Shown here piece by piece: positions 24,464 through 32,830 of a stretch of DNA of 36,852 nt (position 1 is the stretch's first letter; every line of letters starts with the position of its first letter). The position numbers and the translations under genes are program-made. Source of the stretch: Methanobacteriota archaeon. GTDB taxonomy: Archaea; Thermoplasmatota; Poseidoniia; Poseidoniales; Poseidoniaceae. The stretch covers positions 1 through 36,852 of the forward strand of contig PBET01000033.1 of the NCBI GenBank assembly GCA_002719815.1, in the 5' to 3' direction. A model generated the notes under the pieces. That model was given only the letters and a program-made list of their open reading frames with translations. It was not told where the DNA came from and searched no databases.

Positions 24464-26209
24464 TCATGCAAAGACGGGCCATCCAAGGTGTCGGATGTAG
24501 GTCCCATAGGCGATGACGGAGACGCCCAATGATTCCTCATTGAAGCGGTCCATTGTATCTGCATAGGAGTGATACTCCCAAGAACCTGAGCCATAACAAG
24601 TCAATGCATTACCTGTGACGCCATCGGGGAGATCGTACACAAATGGCCCGTGGTCTGAATTGTATGGCATCCCATCTGGTTCACCTTTCTCGCCCAATAA
24701 GAGGCCAGTCGAGACAGAATATTTCGGGAAAAGATCTGGACGCTCATCCTCGAGGACATCAAAAATGTCTTTCATGGCATTGATGTCTTCTTTGGAATTC
24801 GAGAAGAAGCGAAGAGAATTACCTCTATTTGCGATGTCAATGTCCACATGGTTCATGTCGAGGTTGATGTAAAGACGAAGATTTCGAGCGAGTTCGTCAG
24901 CATTTGCGCCAACGTATGCTTTGCTTCCCCACAAACCTTCCTCTTCTCCACCCCATGTGCAAAATCGAATCGTGTATTCAGGCTCGCCACTTTCATTTGC
25001 AACCATAGCGATTTGGCGGGCCATTTCCAGCACGGTAGCAGTTCCTGATGTATCATCGACAGCTCCTTGTGCATGGTACACCGTATCATGATGAGCACCG
25101 ACGATGATCAAATCGTCGCTCTTTCCATACAACGTTCCGCAAGGGACACTGACCGATAGGTCGCCTGCATTATCAACGTCCGAAAACAGACGAAGGTATG
25201 CTCCTTGGGATGCTAAATCAAGCATTTGATTTCCAGTATTGTTTGAAACGGCAATGAACGGGATATTTTCTGGAATAGAACCACTGTTTGCTGCTTTCAT
25301 CTCATCGACTCGAATCGATTTGAAAATAGGAATACAATCGTCGGATACGATTTGACCACAATTGGATTGATTGTTAATTCGGAAGATTCCTGCTAAACTA
25401 AATTCTGCTGCTTTGATGTAGATTCCAGTATTTCCATCGACGCTGTTCCCGCCTCGAACAATGCCAACTTTTCCAGTGGCCGCGCCCCACAAGCCATCGT
25501 CTGTCCCGTCACCAAGGTCGATCAATTCCATCTCTTGACCAAATTGAATATCTGCTGAGCCTGAATATCCTTGCAGAACAAATTCTGTTCGATGTTCAAA
25601 TTCTGTGATTGCACCAACGCCACTGTTGCAGGCAGCCCCGCTTACGATGCCACCAAAGATTCCATCAGCAGGAGGAATGCACATGGAGACAATCGGTGCG
25701 CTGTTGATCGCAAACATCGGTACAGGATAGGTGTTCAATTGTGGCGAATAGCCCATCTCAGTGAGGTTGTCGAGAATCATTTGTGCTCCAGCAGCCTCTT
25801 CAGCGCTTCCTGACATACGTCCTTCCCATTCAGGATGACCTAAGTTCACGAGTTCTTGGGCATACCATCGAGTCTTTTCAGCGTCGAACCCAATTGGTTG
25901 ATAGATGGGTTCATCTTCGCCAAAACCAAGAATTTGAGGATTCAAGATGACGAGTGTCAAGAGTAAAACCGCTGCAATGGAGCCGACTGTTTGTGCTAGA
26001 TTGAATTGTCCAATGACATTTCTTGTCCATATTGAGGTTCCCAGTTCGATGGTTTTCTCTTCGTTGGTCGCATTCAATCGTTGAATAAGATCGGCTTTTT
26101 TTCCTGATTTGGGTAAACCCTTCTCATCGAGCATTGCTTTGAGCTGATTCACAGTCAAGGATTCAAGCGAAACGTCATCGCTCATACCACCATCAAATGC
26201 TTTGCTCAT
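24464..26209 (-). CDS. Membrane-anchored M28 metallopeptidase with N-terminal SAP domain
   Basis: This 581-residue protein combines three parts. A SAP domain at about 14-48 (SLTVNQLKAMLDEKGLPKSG) comes first. One membrane span lies at about 71-90 (TVGSIAAVLLLTLVILN). A long C-terminal region contains a PA-like insert and an M28 zinc aminopeptidase domain. Zinc ligands fit the family: His373-x-Asp375 in GAHHDTVYH, Asp385 in GAVDDTSG, the EEEG glutamates near 422-424, Asp451 in INLDMNH, and a late His in SDHGPF. The peptidase should face outside and the SAP domain the cytoplasm. It likely degrades peptides at the cell surface. The start could also be Met9. Confidence 0.9.
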   Translation of the reverse strand: MSKAFDGGMSDDVSLESLTVNQLKAMLDEKGLPKSGKKADLIQRLNATNEEKTIELGTSIWTRNVIGQFNLAQTVGSIAAVLLLTLVILNPQILGFGEDEPIYQPIGFDAEKTRWYAQELVNLGHPEWEGRMSGSAEEAAGAQMILDNLTEMGYSPQLNTYPVPMFAINSAPIVSMCIPPADGIFGGIVSGAACNSGVGAITEFEHRTEFVLQGYSGSADIQFGQEMELIDLGDGTDDGLWGAATGKVGIVRGGNSVDGNTGIYIKAAEFSLAGIFRINNQSNCGQIVSDDCIPIFKSIRVDEMKAANSGSIPENIPFIAVSNNTGNQMLDLASQGAYLRLFSDVDNAGDLSVSVPCGTLYGKSDDLIIVGAHHDTVYHAQGAVDDTSGTATVLEMARQIAMVANESGEPEYTIRFCTWGGEEEGLWGSKAYVGANADELARNLRLYINLDMNHVDIDIANRGNSLRFFSNSKEDINAMKDIFDVLEDERPDLFPKYSVSTGLLLGEKGEPDGMPYNSDHGPFVYDLPDGVTGNALTCYGSGSWEYHSYADTMDRFNEESLGVSVIAYGTYIRHLGWPVFA

Positions 26210-26233
26210 TTGAACCCGTTGCCTCGATGCATC

Positions 26234-26809
26234 TCAATCGTCGAGTTCTTCACCCGTCCATCGTTTGCCGATGGTATGTTCAAGGCCAATCTGGTCAAGA
26301 ATTCGAGCCACAACAAAGTCAACCATGTCATCGATTGACGTCGGATGGTTGTAGAAACCAGGTGATGCTGGGATGACGACTGTGCCCCATGCAGAGAGTT
26401 TTGCCATGTTTTCGAGATGAACGGTAGCATAAGGCGCTTCTCGTGGAACGATGATGAGTTTCCTACGCTCCTTCATGGCAACGATTGCAGATCGTGTGAT
26501 GAGATTGTCACCAATCCCGGCTGCGAGTTTTCCGAGTGTTGTACCTGAACAAGGACAGATGACAACGGCATCGATTGGAGCAGATCCCGAGGCAGATTTG
26601 GCGCCAATGTTGGCTTGTTCTTCGAGGAGTGCACCGGTTGATTCAGCGAGTTCTTCTGGAGTTGTATCGCACTCATGCTTCAGTGTAATGCGTCCAGAAT
26701 CGCTGACAACAAGCCGAATCCCAATTCCAAGTTCGTTCAGAACTTGTGCAAGCCGAACGCCGTAGATGGCTCCACTTGCACCGGAAATACCGAGAACGAC
26801 CTCGCCCAT
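26234..26809 (-). CDS. ubiX: UbiX-family flavin prenyltransferase
   Basis: UbiX attaches a dimethylallyl group to FMN to make prenylated FMN, the cofactor of UbiD-type decarboxylases. The 191-residue sequence has the N-terminal GISGASGAIYGVRLAQVL, the central CPCSGTTLGKLAAGIGDNL, RKLIIVPREAPYATVHLENM, and the late VIPASPGFYNHPTSIDDMV. These agree with the bacterial and archaeal family. No ubiD partner is in this window. In archaea, prenyl-FMN can serve the modified mevalonate pathway, so that is one plausible use. It lies 44 nt after lipB and 24 nt before the M28 peptidase. Confidence 0.95.
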   Translation of the reverse strand: MGEVVLGISGASGAIYGVRLAQVLNELGIGIRLVVSDSGRITLKHECDTTPEELAESTGALLEEQANIGAKSASGSAPIDAVVICPCSGTTLGKLAAGIGDNLITRSAIVAMKERRKLIIVPREAPYATVHLENMAKLSAWGTVVIPASPGFYNHPTSIDDMVDFVVARILDQIGLEHTIGKRWTGEELDD

Positions 26810-26853
26810 GATTCAAATTGGACGCATTCTCATATATGCAGTTGTTTATTTCC

Positions 26854-27480
26854 TCACGCTTGTTTTCGTTGCAAATGCTGTTGCATTTGCTTGACGAGTG
26901 CACGTTCAAGTTGTGTTTTTTCGATTGCATAGCCCAATTGCTTCAACGACGTCGTTGTCGATTCACGTAATCCACATCCTGCAAGATTCTCAACCCGTCC
27001 TTTTGGCGTATCGTAGTTGATGGTAAATCCATGACGGCTGACCCATCGCAAGAATGAGAGTCCAATGCTGCAAATCTTCTTGCCGTCCACCCAAACACCT
27101 TGCATTCTCTCATCTCTGTATCCTGTTATTGCAAGTGCTTCCAAAGATGCTATCACCCATGTTTCGATTTTGGAAATGATGTCTGCTACAGATTTCTCGT
27201 CATCTTTGTTCCAATGAATGATCGGATACACGACCAATTGGCCAGGTCCATGCCATGTTAGGCCACCGCCACGATCGACAGGGTGGCTGGGATAATCCGA
27301 TGGAGGTGCAACTCCATCGTTTCTTGCTCTTGGCCCAACCGTAACAATTTCTGGATGTTCCAAAAAGAGAAGTGTATCTGGGATGTCGTCATCGATACGT
27401 TGTTGTTGCAATGTTGACATCATTTCGAGTGCATCGGTGTATTCCACGATGCCAAGAATGCGCACGTCAACGGATTGCAT
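26854..27480 (-). CDS. lipB: Octanoyl-[carrier protein]-protein octanoyltransferase
   Basis: LipB transfers octanoate to lipoyl domains, the first step of lipoate assembly on dehydrogenase complexes or GcvH. The 208-residue protein has FLEHPEIVTVGPRARND, the core RGGGLTWHGPGQLVVYPI, GVWVDGKKICSIGLSF with the catalytic Lys, WVSRHGFTINYDTP, and the catalytic Cys in NLAGCGLRE. Length is normal for the family. The octanoyl donor in an archaeon that may lack bacterial ACP is an open question. It follows dut by 9 nt and is probably co-transcribed with it. LipA is not present in the window. Confidence 0.95.
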   Translation of the reverse strand: MQSVDVRILGIVEYTDALEMMSTLQQQRIDDDIPDTLLFLEHPEIVTVGPRARNDGVAPPSDYPSHPVDRGGGLTWHGPGQLVVYPIIHWNKDDEKSVADIISKIETWVIASLEALAITGYRDERMQGVWVDGKKICSIGLSFLRWVSRHGFTINYDTPKGRVENLAGCGLRESTTTSLKQLGYAIEKTQLERALVKQMQQHLQRKQA

Positions 27481-27489
27481 GTTCGTTCC

Positions 27490-27939
27490 TCAGTATTGTC
27501 CAGATGAACCGAATCCACCAACGCCGCGTTCAGTAGACTCCAAATCACTGAAATCAACTTCTTCGATGTGTACCAACGGTACCGGAGCGAACAACATTTG
27601 TGCAACACGTTCGCCTTTGCCCACAGTAAATGTATCGCCTTCACCAATCCAAGTGGCGAGTACCTTCAGTTCACCACGATAGTCTGAATCAATGGTTCCA
27701 ACGCCGTTTGGAAGGATCATGCCTTTCTTTCCAAGCGAGGATCGGCATCGTATCTGCCCCTCCCAACCTTCTGGAATCGCACATGCCAATCCAGTTGGTA
27801 TCATGACCGATGCGCCTTTCGGTACAATCGTTTCTTCAAGAGCATACAAATCCCATCCTGCAGCTTGTGCGCTTCCTTGTGTTGGAAGTTGAGCCGCTGC
27901 ATCCAGTTTTGCAAATTTCACCTGAATCTCGTTTCGCAT
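27490..27939 (-). CDS. dut: dUTP diphosphatase (trimeric dUTPase)
   Basis: Dut hydrolyses dUTP to dUMP and pyrophosphate, keeping uracil out of DNA and supplying dTMP synthesis. The five motifs of the trimeric family are all recognisable in 149 residues: AAGWDLYAL, CRSSLGKKGM, NGVGTIDSDYRGELKV, GERVAQMLFAP and the C-terminal GVGGFGSSGQ that closes over the substrate. It is the first gene of a long minus-strand run. It is divergent from nrdBA across the largest gap in the window, so two dNTP-supply loci share one upstream region. Confidence 0.97.
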   Translation of the reverse strand: MRNEIQVKFAKLDAAAQLPTQGSAQAAGWDLYALEETIVPKGASVMIPTGLACAIPEGWEGQIRCRSSLGKKGMILPNGVGTIDSDYRGELKVLATWIGEGDTFTVGKGERVAQMLFAPVPLVHIEEVDFSDLESTERGVGGFGSSGQY

Positions 27940-28136
27940 GGTTTTGCCTTGGCTCGGTGGTTCATGGAGTCTTTGATGAAATTCCAGTGGAAATCAAGGT
28001 AGAATTCGGCTCAAAAATATCACAAATCAATTTTGGAAAATCGGTTCTTATAGAAATCGGTCGTTCCCAAGCATTTATTGGCGCAGTCCCCTGTTCTAAT
28101 GTCCTTTGAAAACACGCATTTATCTTCCTCGGACAT

Positions 28137-28152
28137 GCACATATTTATGTGC
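28137..28152. promoter_or_regulatory. 16-bp palindrome upstream of nrdBA
   Basis: GCACATA-TT-TATGTGC has perfect 7-bp arms and sits 48 nt before the nrdB ATG. Its length and AT-rich centre resemble NrdR boxes, which control ribonucleotide reductase genes in bacteria and some archaea. A clear second box at the usual spacing is not evident. It may instead be a TATA region with an operator. Confidence 0.4.
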
Positions 28153-28190
28153 CATCTCGGATGGAGGATAAACTCCAGCGCGTTGGTAGA

Positions 28191-28196
28191 AGGTGA
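28191..28196 (+). promoter_or_regulatory. Shine-Dalgarno sequence that decides the nrdB start
   Basis: AGGTGA lies 4 nt before the ATG at 28201. This supports that start over the TTG at 28078 used in the ORF track. Confidence 0.6.
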
Positions 28197-28200
28197 CAAT

Positions 28201-29238
28201 ATGGTAATCGAGCATAACCGAAATGATGACGGAATTGAGATTGATCTATCGCGAGAACACATCGAACCAATGCTTCAAGAAAATCTTGATCGCTTTGTCC
28301 TTTTCCCAATTGAGCAGGATGAGGTATGGGCCATGTACAAACAACATGCAGCATCATTCTGGACTGCTGAGGAGATTGACCTTGCTGAGGACATGAAAGA
28401 TTGGGAACAACTCAACAAAGATGAGCAACATTTCCTCAAACACGTCCTTGCCTTCTTTGCTGCAAGTGACGGTATTGTCAACGAGAATCTTGTTGTAAAC
28501 TTCGCAAATGAAGTATGCTGGGCGGAAGCACGTGCATTCTATGGTTTCCAGATCATGATGGAGAACATCCATGCTGAAACCTATTCGCTTCTTATTGACA
28601 CCTACATTAAGGACTCCAACGAAAAGAACCACTTGTTTAAGGCGCTAGAAACAGTACCTTCTGTCAAGCGAAAGGGTGACTGGGCTCTTCGATGGTTGTC
28701 TCGAAAGCGAGGTTCATTTGCCGAACGATTGGTTGCCTTTGCAGCGGTTGAAGGTATTTTCTTCTCTGGCTCATTCTGTGCAATCTTCTGGCTCAAGAAG
28801 CGTGGTTTGATGCCAGGACTGACCTTTTCCAATGAGTTGATCAGTCGAGACGAAGGCCTACATTGCGACTTTGCTTGCTTATTGCACAGCAAACTTGAGC
28901 GCCCAACTCCTGAGAACATTATTCATCGTATTATCGCTGAAGCGGTTGAAATTGAGATTGAATTTGTTACGAGTGCTCTTCCAGTCAACCTTATTGGAAT
29001 GAATGAAGAATTGATGAAACAATATATTCAATTCGTTGCCGATCGACTTTTGATTTCTCTTGGTGCTTCCAAATTATACGATGTCAGCAATCCATTCCCA
29101 TGGATGGAGATGATCTCCATGCAAGGCAAGACCAACTTCTTCGAAAAGCGAGTTGGCGAATACCAGAAGTCCGGTGTCATGGACGGAGCTTCCCTCGGAA
29201 GTGTCCAACAGCGGTTTTCTATGGACGAAGACTTTTGA
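28201..29238 (+). CDS. nrdB: Ribonucleotide reductase class Ia, small (R2) subunit
   Basis: NrdB holds the di-iron centre and tyrosyl radical that start ribonucleotide reduction in NrdA, and it needs oxygen. Starting at 28201 it is 345 residues. Iron ligands fit the eukaryote-like R2 pattern: Asp64 in AEDMKDW, and the ExxHxxxY cluster with Glu121, His124 and radical Tyr128 in [19 protein letters not shown]. The C-terminus ends FSMDEDF, matching the peptide that docks on the large subunit. The sequence resembles eukaryotic R2 more than E. coli NrdB. nrdA follows after 58 nt, so they form an operon. Confidence 0.96.
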   Translation: MVIEHNRNDDGIEIDLSREHIEPMLQENLDRFVLFPIEQDEVWAMYKQHAASFWTAEEIDLAEDMKDWEQLNKDEQHFLKHVLAFFAASDGIVNENLVVNFANEVCWAEARAFYGFQIMMENIHAETYSLLIDTYIKDSNEKNHLFKALETVPSVKRKGDWALRWLSRKRGSFAERLVAFAAVEGIFFSGSFCAIFWLKKRGLMPGLTFSNELISRDEGLHCDFACLLHSKLERPTPENIIHRIIAEAVEIEIEFVTSALPVNLIGMNEELMKQYIQFVADRLLISLGASKLYDVSNPFPWMEMISMQGKTNFFEKRVGEYQKSGVMDGASLGSVQQRFSMDEDF

Positions 29239-29296
29239 ACCGACCGCGAACAAAGGGAGATACGCACGCACCGAAACGAGCAGGAGATGAGGCAAA

Positions 29297-31681
29297 ATGA
29301 CCATGCAAGTTGTAAATAGGAAAGGCGAAAGAGAGGACGTACGCTTCGATGCGATTTTGGACAAACTACGACGTTTAGCAGAAGGACTCGATCCAAATTG
29401 GGTCGATCCAGCAAACCTCACAAAATTGACCATCGAAGGACTCTACGATGGTGTCACCACTCGCGAACTTGATCAACTTGCTGCTGAAACCGCTGCCTCA
29501 TTGGTTTCGCATCACCCTGATTACAGTAAGCTCGCTGCTCGAATTTGTGTCGACGATTTGCACCGGTCTACGAAGGATGTCTTCACCGATGTTATTACCG
29601 ATTTGCGAGAATACATCGATCCAGAATCAAAGAAACATGCTCCATTGATTTCTGAAGAAGTCTATGACATTATCATGGCGAACGCTGAGGTTCTGAACAA
29701 TCACATCGATTACAACCGAGATTTCAATTACGATTATTTTGGCTTCAAGACCCTTGAGCGCTCCTATCTTCTCCGACTCGATGGAGAGGTTGCAGAACGA
29801 CCACAGCACATGCTCATGCGTGTTGCAGTCGGCATTCACCATGGCGATATCGAAAAAGCGCTACGAACCTACGACTTGATGTCAAACGGTTACTTTACCC
29901 ACGCGACGCCGACACTTTTCAACTCGGGAACGCCAATGCCTCAGATGTCATCGTGCTTCCTCTTGACCATGCAGGACGATTCTTTGCACGGCATCTATGA
30001 CACACTCAAGCAGTGTGCACTGATCTCAAAGTCTGCTGGTGGAATTGGTTTGTCCATTCATCACATCCGTGCAAAGGGATCGTACATCAAGGGGACCAAT
30101 GGAACCTCCAACGGAATTGTTCCAATGCTCCGTGTTTTCAACGATACAGCACGATACGTCGACCAAGGCGGTGGAAAGCGTAAGGGTTCGATTGCAATCT
30201 ATCTCGAACCATGGCACCCCGATCTCATTGAGTTCCTTGACCTGCGCAAGAACCACGGTAAGGAAGAAATGCGTGCTCGTGATTTGTTCTACGCTCTCTG
30301 GACACCTGATTTGTTCATGGAACGTGTGCAAGATAATGCTGATTGGTCCTTCTTCTGTCCGAATGAATGCCCAGGTTTGCAAGACGCTTATGGTGAGGAG
30401 TTCAAGGAATTGTATCATTCCTATGAAGCACAAGGCTTGGCTCGCAAGACCGTTCCTGCTCGAGAAGTTTGGGACAAGATTGTTGAGGCGCAAATCGAAA
30501 CAGGAACGCCTTACATGCTCTACAAGGATGCTGCGAACCTCAAGTCCAACCAAAAGAACTTGGGAACCATCCGTTCATCCAACCTTTGTACAGAGATTAT
30601 GGAATACACATCCGCTGATGAAGTAGCTGTTTGCAACCTCGCTTCGATCGCTCTACCAAAGTATGTTGAGAACGGTTCGTTCAATCACGATCTTCTGTTC
30701 GATGTCACATACCATGCTACTGGTAATCTCAACAGAGTCATTGATGTCAACTACTACCCTGTAGAAGAAGCTCGCAACTCCAACATGCGCCACCGACCAA
30801 TCGGTCTCGGTGTTCAAGGTCTTGCAGACACGTTCGCAATGCTTGGTATGGCATTCGATAGTCCAGAAGCACGTGCGCTCAACAAGGAGATTTTCGAAAC
30901 GATTTACTTCGCCGCTTGCACCGCTTCAAAGGATGCTGCCGTCGTTGATGGTTCATATTCAACCTTCGAAGGTTCACCTGCATCCCAAGGAATTCTCCAA
31001 TTCGACCTTTGGGGTATGAACGAGCACTCCGGACGCTGGGATTGGGATTCACTCAAGGCTGAAATCATGGAGAAGGGAATGCGCAACTCGCTCCTTGTTG
31101 CTCCAATGCCAACTGCATCCACATCACAAATTCTCGGAAACAACGAATGCTTCGAAGCATTCACTTCCAACCTCTACGTTCGTCGGACCCTCTCTGGTGA
31201 GTTCATCGTTCTCAACAAGCACTTGGTCAACGATCTCATCGCTGCAGGACTTTGGAGCATGGAATTGAAGGACGAGATTCTACGTCACAAGGGTTCCATC
31301 CAAGCCATTGCAGGCATTCCTGACAATATCAAGGACTTGTACAAGACCACCTGGGAAATCAAGCAAAAGCACGTTCTCGACATGGCTGCAGACCGTGGAG
31401 CCTACATCGACCAAAGCCAATCGATGAACATCCACATGATCGATGCTAACGCTGCGAAGGTTAGTTCGATGCACTTCTATGGATGGAAGTCCGGTCTCAA
31501 GACAGGTATGTACTACCTACGTACCAAGGCTGCAGCAGATGCCATCCAATTCACAGTTGAAAGCAAGGCAAAGAACGACCCAACGGTCAACGGTCTTGCT
31601 GAGCGAGCTGAATTGACCACCATGGAAGAAATCGCTTGCAGCCTTGACAGTCCTGATGATTGTTTGAGCTGTGGTGCTTGA
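29297..31681 (+). CDS. nrdA: Ribonucleotide reductase class Ia, large (R1) subunit
   Basis: NrdA reduces ribonucleoside diphosphates to deoxyribonucleotides using the radical from NrdB. At 794 residues it is complete and intein-free. An ATP-cone occupies the first ~90 residues, consistent with dATP feedback control. The catalytic core includes [59 protein letters not shown] and [14 protein letters not shown] with the active-site Cys/Glu, and [16 protein letters not shown]. The C-terminus ends in CLSCGA, the dithiol that re-reduces the active site. The sequence is eukaryote-like. Codons end in C or G (AAC, AAG, TTC) more than in neighbouring genes, suggesting high expression. Confidence 0.97.
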   Translation: MTMQVVNRKGEREDVRFDAILDKLRRLAEGLDPNWVDPANLTKLTIEGLYDGVTTRELDQLAAETAASLVSHHPDYSKLAARICVDDLHRSTKDVFTDVITDLREYIDPESKKHAPLISEEVYDIIMANAEVLNNHIDYNRDFNYDYFGFKTLERSYLLRLDGEVAERPQHMLMRVAVGIHHGDIEKALRTYDLMSNGYFTHATPTLFNSGTPMPQMSSCFLLTMQDDSLHGIYDTLKQCALISKSAGGIGLSIHHIRAKGSYIKGTNGTSNGIVPMLRVFNDTARYVDQGGGKRKGSIAIYLEPWHPDLIEFLDLRKNHGKEEMRARDLFYALWTPDLFMERVQDNADWSFFCPNECPGLQDAYGEEFKELYHSYEAQGLARKTVPAREVWDKIVEAQIETGTPYMLYKDAANLKSNQKNLGTIRSSNLCTEIMEYTSADEVAVCNLASIALPKYVENGSFNHDLLFDVTYHATGNLNRVIDVNYYPVEEARNSNMRHRPIGLGVQGLADTFAMLGMAFDSPEARALNKEIFETIYFAACTASKDAAVVDGSYSTFEGSPASQGILQFDLWGMNEHSGRWDWDSLKAEIMEKGMRNSLLVAPMPTASTSQILGNNECFEAFTSNLYVRRTLSGEFIVLNKHLVNDLIAAGLWSMELKDEILRHKGSIQAIAGIPDNIKDLYKTTWEIKQKHVLDMAADRGAYIDQSQSMNIHMIDANAAKVSSMHFYGWKSGLKTGMYYLRTKAAADAIQFTVESKAKNDPTVNGLAERAELTTMEEIACSLDSPDDCLSCGA

Positions 31682-31766
31682 CGCCCTCAGCCTCTTGCGT
31701 CAATGCACGACCGTTTGCAACCAATGTGGTGACCTGCAAGAATCTCCGCAATCATTACAACACAAA

Positions 31767-31784
31767 CATAAGTTTACATTGTAA
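31767..31784 (+). promoter_or_regulatory. Candidate promoter and short inverted repeat before hemH
   Basis: CATAAG at 31767-31772 matches the TATA-like element seen at three other genes and lies 30-35 nt before the hemH ATG. It is followed by TTACA-T-TGTAA (31774-31784), an 11-bp inverted repeat that could be a small operator. No Shine-Dalgarno sequence is evident. Confidence 0.35.
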
Positions 31785-31801
31785 GTTTTCGACAATCGTA
31801 C

Positions 31802-32830
31802 ATGGGACGAGATGGCGTTCTGCTCATGAATGTTGGGACTCCTGACGAACCCACAGTTGCATCAGTCAAAACGTATTTGCGGGAATTTCTCCTCGACCCC
31901 GATGTCATTGATATTCCTGCCCCATTGCGTCATCTTCTCGTTCGAGGGATTATTCTCCGAACCCGACCTAAGAAAATTGCACCTCGCTACAAAAGCATCT
32001 GGATGGAAGGAGGCTCCCCGCTTCGTGTTTATACACAGAGAATTTGCGACAAACTCCAAGTAAAAATGGAGGAAACTCCATGTGTGGTGGGAATGCGATA
32101 TGGCAATCCAAGCATACGTTCTGCCTTGGAATCACTCAAACAGCAGGGAGTGACTCGTGTCCTACTCGCACCGCTGTTTCCGCACTATGCTCAGGCTACG
32201 ACAGAATCATCCGTTAAGCATGCGTTTAACGAACTCAATGCTATGAAATGGACTCCAGATATTTTGGAACTCGGTCACTTTGAAACTGAGAATGAATTTG
32301 TTGATCCTCTCGCTGAGTCCATTCGTCCCCATCTCAGCGAAAATACGCACCTTTTGTTCTCATATCATGGATTGCCCATTTCCCATGTGAAGAGAATTGA
32401 TGCAACCAAAAAGCACTGTCAAAAGGTGGCGAATTGCTGTGAAATTGCTTGTGATGCGAACGCTCTGTGCTATGGCCGACATTGCAGTGAAACAACCCAT
32501 GCAGTGGTTGAAAGACTGGGACTAACGGATGAACAGTGGTCAATGAGTTACCAAAGCAGACTTGGTCCAGTCAAGTGGCTTGAGCCTGCCACCACCTCAA
32601 AAGTAGAAGAACTGGTAAAACGTGGAATCAAGAACATCGTCGTTGTAGCACCCGCATTCTTAGCAGACGGTCTTGAAACCCTCGAGGAACTCGATATTGA
32701 ACTACGTGAAGACTTTCTTGAGATGGGTGGAGAAGAGTTGACTGTGGTAAAGTGCCTTAACGACGATGACCAATGGATTGACGGCCTTGAATCTCTTGTA
32801 AGAAAGCGTCTTGATCCATTAACGGCTTAG
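31802..32830 (+). CDS. hemH: Ferrochelatase
   Basis: HemH inserts Fe2+ into protoporphyrin IX (or coproporphyrin) in the last steps of haem synthesis. The 342-residue protein has the family core: LLMNVGTPDEPTVASVKTYL, MEGGSPLRVYTQ, LLAPLFPHYAQAT, the catalytic His in LLFSYHGLPISHVK, YQSRLGPVKWLEPAT, and the conserved Glu in FLADGLETLEELDIE. A Cys-rich segment at 206-228 (six Cys) resembles the internal [2Fe-2S] ligand region known in some bacterial ferrochelatases. The start ATG has an upstream CATAAG element. The stop TAG overlaps the hemY stop on the other strand (TTAG). Confidence 0.96.
   Translation: MGRDGVLLMNVGTPDEPTVASVKTYLREFLLDPDVIDIPAPLRHLLVRGIILRTRPKKIAPRYKSIWMEGGSPLRVYTQRICDKLQVKMEETPCVVGMRYGNPSIRSALESLKQQGVTRVLLAPLFPHYAQATTESSVKHAFNELNAMKWTPDILELGHFETENEFVDPLAESIRPHLSENTHLLFSYHGLPISHVKRIDATKKHCQKVANCCEIACDANALCYGRHCSETTHAVVERLGLTDEQWSMSYQSRLGPVKWLEPATTSKVEELVKRGIKNIVVVAPAFLADGLETLEELDIELREDFLEMGGEELTVVKCLNDDDQWIDGLESLVRKRLDPLTA

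Larger units (their letters stand above)
27940..28200. other. Largest gap in the window: dut / nrdBA divergent region
   Basis: This 261-bp AT-rich stretch separates dut from nrdB. It holds the 16-bp GCACATA-TT-TATGTGC palindrome, a GATAAA element (28167-28172) about 30 nt before nrdB, and a pair of AATCGGT direct repeats near 28041 and 28057. No tRNA or convincing ORF is present. The ORF-track N-terminal extension of nrdB falls in it and is not supported. Confidence 0.5.

Noticed and set aside
28078-28200. N-terminal extension of nrdB
   Set aside because: The ATG at 28201 has an AGGTGA ribosome-binding site, and the extension would cover the palindromic promoter region.
30039-30626. 195-residue plus-strand ORF and its 175-residue minus counterpart
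   Set aside because: Both lie inside nrdA in other frames and lack recognisable domains.
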